Shown: positions 24,739 through 33,026 of the stretch, piece after piece
How positions within the stretch are numbered: the stretch's first letter is position 1
Layout: each line of letters opens with the position of its first letter
Source of the DNA: Desmonostoc muscorum FACHB-395
Lineage (GTDB): Bacteria; Cyanobacteriota; Cyanobacteriia; Cyanobacteriales; Nostocaceae
Direction of reading: 5' to 3'
Assembly (NCBI RefSeq): GCF_014698035.1
Contig: NZ_JACJSF010000023.1
Coordinates: 40,160-104,159 of the forward strand
DNA length: 64,000 nucleotides
Program-made: the position numbers and the translations under genes
The notes under the pieces: generated by a model
Databases searched by the model: none
Told to the model about the DNA's origin: nothing
Seen by the model: the letters and a program-made list of their open reading frames with translations, nothing else

Positions 24739-26203
24739 ACTTCAAAAGACCTCCTAAGCAAGTTACAGAATCATCCGTTTTGTGCATAAATTTTATTCAT
24801 TCAGAGAATATTTAATATCGCCAAATAACTTGAAAAATGATGTTTATATGCCTGGAACGTCTTGTTAAATAATCATTTCTAGAGAATTGACATAGGTATG
24901 TCTTTTGTCCATTTGATAATTTATAAATAAACAAAAATTTAATTCCTATATCAATTCCTAATTTCTGACTTTTAAATTCATATTAGAGTTGGCTTGTCTA
25001 GAAATAGACATAGCTAATAATCAAAAAAATGCCCATGCACATTTCTACTGGTTTGTGCCCAGGTTACTGAAATATGTTTACAACTTATATCCTGAGAGAT
25101 TTTTTGAGTAGACCTCTTGCACAAAAGTTTTGGCAAATTTATGTCGAAATTCTCTATCGTAACATAAAATTATTCTGCAAGAGGTCTACTAAACCGCAAA
25201 CTTTTCAAACATCCTCTAAGTACGGAATTTAGTTGAATGACGCAACTACTATCTTTGCACTAGTTTGTATTTATGCTTGAGTTGTCTTCAGCAATTGTTT
25301 AATTGTTATAATTTGACTTGACAATTTTATACAACTTATGTACTAACAAACCATATTTAAATTAATATTGTCCTGTATAGATTGCTACGTATTACTTCAG
25401 ATGGATTGTTTGTTTTGTAAGTTAATGGCGTTGCTATCTTTATGCAAAGAGTGAATATCATATTTAAAATTTACCCCTGATAACATCGCATTGGTAATTG
25501 AGCGGTGTTCAAATTTGTGTAACCCAACACTTAAAGTTAGTAATAATTACGTTGTACTTAACTAAATGTAACTATTACTATTACTATATTGAACTACTAA
25601 AATCTATACCAAATTTTAGTTGTATGTGTCACGCCAATTTGGCACAAGTTTTTTTTGTAACTGGGGATTTAGGCGAGAGCGAACGTATATAAAGTGATTT
25701 ATAAAAAGGAATTTACCAATAAAAGTTACGAAGTTACCCTCCTGACCTAGGTATCCACATAGCAATTACATTAGAGTAGTTAGCTAGTGAATTTCGTGAG
25801 ATTTCCCAGGAGCATCAAAACAAAGATTGGACACATTAGAGCATTCTGAGTCTAGAAAATCAATATAAAACTATTTTCATGTGATGAAAGCATTCTGAAC
25901 AGATTGGGAAAGCAGAATCTAAAATTGGGGGTTGTATAAATACGGGATGAATTGGCGGGTGAAAGCATTGATAACTCGTTCCAAACAAATTTGGCTAAAT
26001 CATCCCATGATTCAGCAACGCCTGAATCGTTTGTTGCCCTTATCTTATTTGCTGATCCCAATAGTATCCTTTCAAGATTGGATTGTTAATTAATTATTTT
26101 TCACCTCACCATCCCGGAAATTGAATCTATGAACCAGAGTCAATAATTACAAGGTCATAGGCTTCTATAACTGTAATGTGGAGACTATAAAGTTCATTCT
26201 TTT
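24739..26203. other. 1.46-kb gap without a credible gene
   Basis: AT-rich sequence between two minus-strand genes. It holds an 84-bp inverted-repeat element (annotated separately) and many stops in all frames. A short stretch near 25770-25835 reads LASEFREISQEHQNKDW-like between stops, which may be a gene relic but is too short to name. GCCAATTTGGC at ~25633-25643 is followed by a T-run and could be a weak terminator. The promoter of the dehydratase gene is expected at the left end, but I see no convincing boxes. Confidence 0.6.
25107..25190. mobile_element. 84-bp element with perfect 15-bp terminal inverted repeats
   Basis: AGTAGACCTCTTGCA (25107-25121) and TGCAAGAGGTCTACT (25176-25190) are exact reverse complements around 54 bp of AT-rich sequence with no coding capacity. 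Size and layout fit a miniature inverted-repeat element, perhaps moved by a transposase recognising GACCTCTTGCA ends, as seen for cyanobacterial IS5-like elements. No clear target duplication was found. Confidence 0.65.
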
Positions 26204-28381
26204 TTAATACAAACCATTGAAATTAGTTTTTTGACCGTTACAAACTATGCCTAATATATTCAAGCGATAAATTTTCAGGTTATCTAAAGCTATTTTTAGT
26301 ATTGAAGAATTTGTTTTGTGAATTCGAACTACTATCAATAGTCCATCAGTGTGGGGTGCTATCAGGCTAGCATCAGCTAATCCCACTAGGGGAGGTGCAT
26401 CATAAATCACTAAGTCAAAATTCTTCTGAAAATCTGTCATTAATTGCTTCATCTTTGAAGATGAGAGCAACTTTGCGGGATCGGATGGTACTGGTCCAGC
26501 TGTGATTACAGATAGTTTGCTCATAGAAGGTAGTTGTCGAATTACTTCTCCCACTGGCAAGTTTGTAGAAATTAAATTGCTTAATCCCCAGAGATTATTT
26601 AAATGTGAGAGATTGTGAATTGTGGGTTTACGAAGATCAGCATCTACAAGTAAGACTCGTTGCCCCATTGCTGTAGCTATCTGAGCTAGATGAAGGGCTA
26701 TGGTAGACTTGCCATCACCAGGCATAGCTGAACTAATAACTATGGAACGGAACGGGCTATCGGAACTGAGTAGTTTAATATTTGTATAAACTACCCTTAA
26801 AGCTTCCGAAAAGTTGGAAGAATACTCACCCTGTTCTTCCTCTGGTAAAACAGTCAGTTTAGCAATCTCCTTAGAAAGAAAATTTGGTATCCTTAACAAG
26901 GGAAAACTTTGCTGATAAGTGCGGTTTTGCTTAGTTTGAATTTGCTGTTCAAAAGGAATATTTCCTAACAATGGCTGCTTAACTTTTCTTTTCAGATCAT
27001 CGACAGTATGGTAGGCATTATCTAGCTTTTCCATTAGTAAGACAATACCAACTCCTGAGATGATACTTGCAACTAATACTAATACGAAACTGCGTAGGGT
27101 ATCAGAAGAAGAAATAGGAATGTCCGGTGTAGTTGGTACTTGAAGTAATTGCCAGCCCAGCTCTGTTTGGGATATTTGAATTTGGAGATTCTCGCGGGTT
27201 GATAAAAACCGATTCAAACTCTCATTTGCAAATTGCAATTTACGCTGTAATTCAGTGTACTGTCTTGTTAGAATTGGCAGTTGGTTGCGTCGCTGTGCAA
27301 GTTTCTGTTCTATTTTGGTAAGTTCTTGACTTTGCACTTCTAATTTCTGAAGTTGCATCTCTACTTCTGCAAATTTTACACCCAATAATTGCTGTGCCTG
27401 TTTACGTAGCAAAGGTAAAAGACTAGCTCGTTTCTCTTTCAATGTTTGAATGGTTGGGTTTTTGTCCTGTAAACGAGTTGATTCAGTTGCAATCTGAATA
27501 TCAAATTGACGTATTTGAGTAATTAACTGCTGATATAAAGGAGCATTATTCAGCATTGCTGTTGCGCCATTTTTTTCTTTTAGACTCGTTAAATTAGCAC
27601 GAGCTTGAGCTAACTGTAGATCAATTTCTTGTCTTTTTTGAGATAATTCAACGGTTTGTGATGAGATTTGCTCTGCTTGGGATTCTGGATTGTCAAAATT
27701 GTAATTTTGTCTAAAAAATTGCAACTCTTTTTGGAGTTGATCTACCCGATTCTGTGTTAAAGGTAATTGGTATTCAACAAACTGAAGCCCTTGACGTAAT
27801 TTGGTTTGCCTCCTTATTTTGCTGTAGTCTAAGTAATCTTTAGCGAGCCTCTGTAGTACGGCTTGAGTTTGATCTTGATTTTTACTGTGATAGCTAACTA
27901 ATATAATCTTGGTTTCACCTAATCGAGTAATTTTTAGAGAATCGATCAGAGAATAATAGTTTAATTCTGGATAAGAAGCTTGTAGCCGTTTAAGAGTATC
28001 TCTCATCAGTTCAGGACTCTTAAGAACCTGAATTTGGCTTTCATAATCTAGACTAGACATCTGTGAGTTAGAGTTTTTGACAACATCCACATCTGTGGAG
28101 TCATCATTCACAGGTTCCACTAACAGTTGAAAATTGCCTTCATATTCTGGGGGCTTCTGTTTTAGCACTAAGCTAATAACTGCAATTGTCATAACAGTAA
28201 TAGTTACACCTGTCATAACTAGCGCTCTTCGCCGTAAAACACCCAGAAATTTTTGCACACTCCATTCTTCTTCCTCTTCAACCCACGGAACAAGTTGATT
28301 TTGTTGATTTTGAAGAGATGGAGGCACAGAATTATTACTACTATCAGAACTGGAAGGTTGGGAAGGATAATTCTCTATCAT
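26204..28381 (-). CDS. Wzc-type chain-length regulator fused to BY-type tyrosine kinase
   Basis: A 725-residue inner-membrane protein. Helices at ~55-73 and ~430-450 enclose a periplasmic region with long coiled coils (~190-410). The cytoplasmic C-terminus is a bacterial tyrosine kinase with Walker A GDGKST (555-560), Walker A' LLVDADLRKP (577-586) and Walker B VIYDAPP (658-664). Such proteins control chain length and export by cycles of autophosphorylation. The C-terminus (KTNFNGLY) has a single Tyr, not the usual Tyr cluster, so autophosphorylation may be limited or use other tyrosines. First gene of the minus arm, separated from the dehydratase by a gap. Confidence 0.93.
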   Translation of the reverse strand: MIENYPSQPSSSDSSNNSVPPSLQNQQNQLVPWVEEEEEWSVQKFLGVLRRRALVMTGVTITVMTIAVISLVLKQKPPEYEGNFQLLVEPVNDDSTDVDVVKNSNSQMSSLDYESQIQVLKSPELMRDTLKRLQASYPELNYYSLIDSLKITRLGETKIILVSYHSKNQDQTQAVLQRLAKDYLDYSKIRRQTKLRQGLQFVEYQLPLTQNRVDQLQKELQFFRQNYNFDNPESQAEQISSQTVELSQKRQEIDLQLAQARANLTSLKEKNGATAMLNNAPLYQQLITQIRQFDIQIATESTRLQDKNPTIQTLKEKRASLLPLLRKQAQQLLGVKFAEVEMQLQKLEVQSQELTKIEQKLAQRRNQLPILTRQYTELQRKLQFANESLNRFLSTRENLQIQISQTELGWQLLQVPTTPDIPISSSDTLRSFVLVLVASIISGVGIVLLMEKLDNAYHTVDDLKRKVKQPLLGNIPFEQQIQTKQNRTYQQSFPLLRIPNFLSKEIAKLTVLPEEEQGEYSSNFSEALRVVYTNIKLLSSDSPFRSIVISSAMPGDGKSTIALHLAQIATAMGQRVLLVDADLRKPTIHNLSHLNNLWGLSNLISTNLPVGEVIRQLPSMSKLSVITAGPVPSDPAKLLSSSKMKQLMTDFQKNFDLVIYDAPPLVGLADASLIAPHTDGLLIVVRIHKTNSSILKIALDNLKIYRLNILGIVCNGQKTNFNGLY

Positions 28382-29883
28382 ATTCTTAATATTTGGTAAT
28401 AAGTTAGACAGAATTTAGTAGAAAGAGTTTTATAAGCTTCTGTAAGATAAATTTTGATACGGCCAACAATCTATACTATATTTGATATTTACTTAATAAA
28501 CTTATGATGAAATTACAAGTCTTTATTCTTTAATCCATTACACAAATAACGCAAGTTGCTAGTTAGGCTCGTTAAATAGTATGAAATAATACAAGTAATT
28601 TGGTTTAAGTATAGGAAAGTACAAAAATTGAAATTTTCTACTTAATAAACGTGAATTTCGGTTAATGATGTCCAATTATTCTCTCATAAAAACAATTTAT
28701 TTTTGGATTCAGTGGAAACACAGGCAATACTCAAGTGCTTAAGTTAATAATTAAGGGATATAAATTATAGATGCTTGACATCAAGTGGAGTTTTCGCCAT
28801 ACTTCCTACTGCGGCTGTGGCAGCTTGTAAATGCTAACTTCTACCAAATCCTAAGTAAATGCACTGAATAATTAATTCCTCGACCGATCTCTTTCTTTGC
28901 ATACCTTGCAGTTCATTGAATAAATATTAAGTACATTTTAATACAAATTAAGTATACTTGCATTTATTATACTTTTATTTCCTCAGTATGTTATCTAAAT
29001 CCTCTTCAACAATCAAACAGGAGTCCTGGTAGCCCATAAAACTATTATTTTATAAAGTTTTAGATTAGATATACTTTAAAAATATAAATTTTTAATGAAG
29101 TAAATGATTCGATATGGAAACATGATATTGTGAAGTTCTCAGTGTTGCATATAAAAAGTAATAAAGCCTAAAAGCTTTAATTATAAAGTTATATGTAACT
29201 AGAGAAACTTAAACAAAAACTAAACACTGCTCAAAACAAAACATTCTAGAATCAAATTGTGAATAGTAATTATAACTCCAGATATCTCAGTTGATTGAAT
29301 GTTAATCAAACAATAGAGACTGCCACCAACTATTAAATCTCTTTTTAGAAGTTTAAGTAAGTACCTGCTCAACCTGTCAAGGACTTGCTTTACCACATAA
29401 GAATATTACCTTCTCTCTAAAATAATTTGTTCTCGGCTAGAAGTATTTTCATCATTTTTGTGTTCTCGTATCTGTTAGAGAAGTGTGTATATAAACTAGA
29501 AAGAGTGTTCTGGTAGTTAGCCTTAATAGAGTTATAAGACCATGCCTAAATGTGCAAGGTTCAGAGGTCTCTTAAGCTATTGTGGTGTGACTAACTAGAC
29601 TCTACTTGGGAGCGTGAACTAAACAAAATTACAAGGTTTTCAGTTTAGTTAGGGTGTTGCCAAGCTGTGGCTAACATACCGAAACAAAATTGGTCTTGAT
29701 AGTACCTTATATCAATGACTTAACTTTACGAAAATTGTAGTTTGTTAATTCAAGCTTTCTTAGTGAATATTAAGCCAGATTTGTAAATTCTTACAATATA
29801 GTCTAGATATGTTTTCTAGATTATTTCGAGTTTATACGGGTTTTGGATAACAGTTTTTTCTATTTCAGACGAGGCTATAGACT
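28382..29883. other. 1.5-kb divergent gap, likely control region of both arms
   Basis: No credible gene. The two polysaccharide arms are transcribed away from this AT-rich region, so promoters for both should lie here, and a long untranslated leader or small RNA is possible. An 8-bp inverted repeat AACTAAAC (29617-29624) / GTTTAGTT (29643-29650) lies about 235 bases before the start of the plus-strand gene. I could not identify promoter boxes with confidence. Confidence 0.55.
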
Positions 29884-31242
29884 ATGAGACTTAATCAATG
29901 GATTAATCAAAATTTTTTGAAATCCATTTCTACTCCTTTAGATGCAAAAAAAGATACAAGAAACAAGCCTTCTGTAAAAGCTCAACAATCAATTAAGTTA
30001 TCTGTAGTTACCCAATTTTTCCCTCCGGATTATGCCGCTACAGGGCAGCTGATTGAAGAATTGGTGAAACAGTTAGGGCAGCAAGGAGTGGATATTGAAA
30101 TTTTTACAAGTCAGCCAGGATATGCATTTCGTTCTGATACGGCCCCAGCAGTTGAATGGGCTGACCAAATCCGAATTCAGCGATCGCGCACTGCTCAACT
30201 CTGGCCTGGAAGAATTCGTGGCAAAGCCATTAATGGTGTGCTATACACCTTGCGGGCGACGCTCTATTTGCTGAGAGGTTCGCGTCGCAACAATGTATTG
30301 TTGCTAACTACAGCGCCCCCATTTTTGCCAGTGATCGGATATTTAGCTTATATATTATTCAAGTTGCCCTATGTATGCGTGTTGTATGACTTATACCCTG
30401 ATATTGCGATCGCATTAGGTGTAATTTCAAAGAGTAACTGGCTGGTGCAATTGTGGCGTGCAATCAATAAACAGGTTTGGTTAAAAGCCAAGGGGATCAT
30501 AGTACTTAGCCCAGCGATGAAACAACAGGTAGTGGCACATTGTCCCCAAGTAGCTGATAAAATTTCTGTAATTCACAGTTGGGCTAACCCAGAAGCGATC
30601 GTGCCGATTGCTAAGAAAGAAAACTGGTTTGCCTGGAAGTATAACCTAGTTAACAAATTTACCGTCCTCTATTCTGGCAATATGGGTCGTTGCCATGATA
30701 TTGACACCATGTTGGAAGCTGCAAAGCAATTGCAAGATGAGCCAATTCAGTTTGTCTGCATTGGTGGTGGTGCCAAACGCGAAGAATTAATGATGGAGGT
30801 GGATCGGTTAGGGCTGACCAATTTTACATTTCTACCTTATCAAGATAAGCAGGTATTACCTTATTCTCTAACAGCTTGCGATCTATCAATAGTCAGTGTA
30901 GATGCAGCTACAGAGGGTTTAGTTGTTCCCAGCAAACTTTACTCAGCTTTAGCCTCTGGGCGACCAATAGCAGTAATTTGCTCCCAGACTTCATATTTGA
31001 GACAACTCGTAGCTGATGCTAGTTGTGGTAGCACATTTGACAATGGAGATGGTCAAGGTCTAGCGCAATTTATTCGCTTTCTGAATCGAGATCCCCAAAT
31101 AGGAGAGCAGATGGGCAAAGCAGGTCGTCAGTATTTGCGATCGCACTTCACACCTAAAGTTATCTCTAAACAATACTTACATGTTTTACAGCAGGCAGTA
31201 TTTGATGAAATACTCACCATGTCTCGAAGCGATGTAAAGTAA
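29884..31242 (+). CDS. WcaI-like GT4 glycosyltransferase
   Basis: A 452-residue GT-B enzyme of the WcaI/WbuB group. After a ~38-residue polar N-terminal extension come VVTQFFPPDYAATGQLIEEL, the linker VCVLYDLYPDIAIALGV, C-domain VLYSGNMGRCHDIDTMLEAA and the sugar-nucleotide site TEGLVVPSKLYSALASGRP. Expected role: transfer of a sugar to a polyprenyl-linked intermediate on the cytoplasmic face. ATG at 29884. It is the first gene of the plus arm, 340 bases ahead of the next, so it may be separately controlled. The extension is longer than in typical members and could be a mis-set start, but no ATG lies closer to the conserved part. Confidence 0.9.
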   Translation: MRLNQWINQNFLKSISTPLDAKKDTRNKPSVKAQQSIKLSVVTQFFPPDYAATGQLIEELVKQLGQQGVDIEIFTSQPGYAFRSDTAPAVEWADQIRIQRSRTAQLWPGRIRGKAINGVLYTLRATLYLLRGSRRNNVLLLTTAPPFLPVIGYLAYILFKLPYVCVLYDLYPDIAIALGVISKSNWLVQLWRAINKQVWLKAKGIIVLSPAMKQQVVAHCPQVADKISVIHSWANPEAIVPIAKKENWFAWKYNLVNKFTVLYSGNMGRCHDIDTMLEAAKQLQDEPIQFVCIGGGAKREELMMEVDRLGLTNFTFLPYQDKQVLPYSLTACDLSIVSVDAATEGLVVPSKLYSALASGRPIAVICSQTSYLRQLVADASCGSTFDNGDGQGLAQFIRFLNRDPQIGEQMGKAGRQYLRSHFTPKVISKQYLHVLQQAVFDEILTMSRSDVK

Positions 31243-31583
31243 GCATATTAGGTTTATTAAATTTCTATGATTTTGATAAACCTTACAACAATTTGATCCA
31301 CAAATTTTTGGTTGCATGGTATAAGACTATTAGGAGAAAAATAGAGCATTAGAATATTTTGATTTAGTCAAAAACTAACTCTTTGCGAAATCATTTTTTT
31401 CAATTACCAAGGAAGTGAATTAATTAAAAAACAAGGTAAAATAAAAACAAAATTATCATTTATAATTGAATATTTTTGCAATATTTTTTAGGAGCAGGGC
31501 TTTGATGGTCTTATTGATCTCAGTCCCTCCAACATAGCCTTCCTTGCTCATGGTTTTTGTCTATACAGGAGGTGAAATTACAT
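31243..31583. other. AT-rich leader region before the small Cys/His-rich gene
   Basis: No gene. The stretch 31380-31490 is strongly AT-rich. Two mini-frames occur (ATG 31505 for ten residues; ATG 31550 overlapping the next start), each too short to call. A promoter for the exporter genes may lie here, but no clear boxes are seen. Confidence 0.4.
31567..31574 (+). promoter_or_regulatory. Near-consensus ribosome binding site AGGAGGTG
   Basis: AGGAGGTG ends nine bases before ATG 31584. It is the strongest ribosome site noticed in the window and decides the start of the 140-residue protein in favour of ATG 31584 rather than the upstream TTG at 31557, which would place the site inside the coding sequence. 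Confidence 0.85.
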
Positions 31584-32006
31584 ATGAGGTGTGACCGAAA
31601 TCGGAAACGTTCCAAGCGAAGAGCAATTTACTGCCCGATTCATAGTTGCTATATAGATAGCGTCAGTCAAAAATATCAAATGTTTGCTGACCAAGCAGGT
31701 CAATTACAGCAACGAGGTATGAGTCGACGGAATGCTTTGATGTTAGTAGCGAACCAAACCACAGTTCCTATAGAAGGGGAATGGTTAGAAGCTTTTTGGT
31801 GTGAAGGATGTCAGCAAACAACCTGGTATCACATTCGTAAGTGTGATCATAGTAATTATGAAATTTTGGTAGCACCACAAGAACTATGGCGGCAAGTCAC
31901 AGGAGTGATTGATTCTCTAGGGAACCCTTCCGTTGGTGAGTTTACTCGTAAAAGCGCCAGGCAAGTTGGTTATCAAGGTCTTAGAGGTTTCCAGTTTGTG
32001 AGTTAA
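31584..32006 (+). CDS. Cys/His-rich small protein, putative zinc ribbon
   Basis: A 140-residue protein with paired cysteines in a metal-binding style: YCPIHSCYID (~12-21) and FWCEGCQQTTWYH (~72-84), plus RKCDHSNYE. Between them lies a helical stretch with SRRNALMLV. The N-terminus MRCDRNRKRSKRR is very basic. It looks like a conserved cyanobacterial protein, perhaps a zinc-ribbon nucleic-acid or protein binder, but I do not recognise a named family. It precedes the ABC exporter permease by 49 bases and could be its regulator or accessory factor; this is inference from position. Confidence 0.65.
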   Translation: MRCDRNRKRSKRRAIYCPIHSCYIDSVSQKYQMFADQAGQLQQRGMSRRNALMLVANQTTVPIEGEWLEAFWCEGCQQTTWYHIRKCDHSNYEILVAPQELWRQVTGVIDSLGNPSVGEFTRKSARQVGYQGLRGFQFVS

Positions 32007-32055
32007 GAATTATTCGTGTCATTTCGTTAAAAATACTAATCTTCAATCAAGAACT

Positions 32056-32901
32056 ATGAGTAGCCCAAAAATTTTCTCCCAACAGGAGTTAGTGATTGAA
32101 GCTGGACGTACAGAGCAGCAGTATTGGAAAGATATATGGCGCTATAGAGAATTATTCTATTTTCTTGCTTGGCGTGACATTCTGGTGCGGTATAAGCAAA
32201 CAGTGATTGGTATGCTCTGGGCACTCATTCGACCATTTTTGACGATGATCGTGTTCAGCGTCATCTTCGGAAGTTTGGCGAAATTACCTTCAGAGGGGTC
32301 AGCACCGTATTCAATACTGGTATTTGCTGCCTTGTTACCCTGGCAATTTTTTTCCAATGCCCTAAGTGAGTGTAGCAACAGCCTAATTAGTAATGCCAAT
32401 TTGATTTCTAAGGTCTACTTTCCGCGCTTAATTGTGCCTGCCAGTTCAGTGATTGTCAGCTTTGTGGACTTTCTCGTTTCTGCAATGATTCTCTTAGGGC
32501 TTATGGCCTGGTATAATTTCGTTCCCACTTGGCGGATATTATCATTACCGTTATTTATTGGCATTGCCTTTGCTGCTTCATTAGGAGTAGGGCTGTGGTT
32601 GGCAGCTTTGAATGTCGAATATCGAGACTTCCGGTACATTGTGCCGTTTATTGTGCAGTTTGGTCTATATGTATCGCCCGTCGGTTTTAGTAGCAGCATT
32701 GTACCAGAGCAATGGCGTTTGCTCTACTATTTGAACCCAATGGTAGGCGTGATTGATGGTTTTCGCTGGGCAATTTTAGGGGGAGAATCCAAACTTTACT
32801 GGACTGGATTCACGTTATCTCTAGGACTAGTTGCTTTGTTACTAGTAAGTGGCATTTGGTACTTCCGCAAAATGGAACGGACATTTGCTGATGTCATTTA
32901 G
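32056..32901 (+). CDS. Wzm-type ABC-2 polysaccharide export permease
   Basis: A 281-residue permease with six predicted helices. The amphipathic start WRYRELFYFLAWRDILVRYKQTV, the first helix GMLWALIRPFLTMIVFSVIFG, VEYRDFRYIVPFIVQFGLYVSP and YLNPMVGVIDGFRWAILG are classic for transporters that move polyprenyl-linked polysaccharide across the inner membrane. ATG at 32056. Its ATPase partner is encoded at 37241, separated by three genes for predicted surface proteins, whereas wzm and wzt are normally adjacent. Confidence 0.94.
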   Translation: MSSPKIFSQQELVIEAGRTEQQYWKDIWRYRELFYFLAWRDILVRYKQTVIGMLWALIRPFLTMIVFSVIFGSLAKLPSEGSAPYSILVFAALLPWQFFSNALSECSNSLISNANLISKVYFPRLIVPASSVIVSFVDFLVSAMILLGLMAWYNFVPTWRILSLPLFIGIAFAASLGVGLWLAALNVEYRDFRYIVPFIVQFGLYVSPVGFSSSIVPEQWRLLYYLNPMVGVIDGFRWAILGGESKLYWTGFTLSLGLVALLLVSGIWYFRKMERTFADVI

Positions 32902-33026
32902 GAGGGATTTGAAATATTTGATGATAACCACATCGATCAGTTAGTTTACTACCCACTCTAAAAATTTTGTACTTCAACTTTTTTATATTAACTCACGTGT
33001 TAAGAAAATTAAATTTCTGAACAGCA

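Noticed and set aside
25498..26061. Two frames of 64 and 69 codons in the gap before the kinase gene
   Set aside because: No recognisable motifs, poor starts, and an AT-rich non-coding look. A transposase remnant was considered but no transposase motif could be seen.
29317..29400. Possible tRNA or structured RNA
   Set aside because: No cloverleaf arms, T-loop or CCA-adjacent stem could be drawn; only scattered short complementarity.
31550..31594. 14-codon leader overlapping the ATG at 31584
   Set aside because: It contains the strong ribosome site of the next gene and lacks one of its own, so it is most likely chance.
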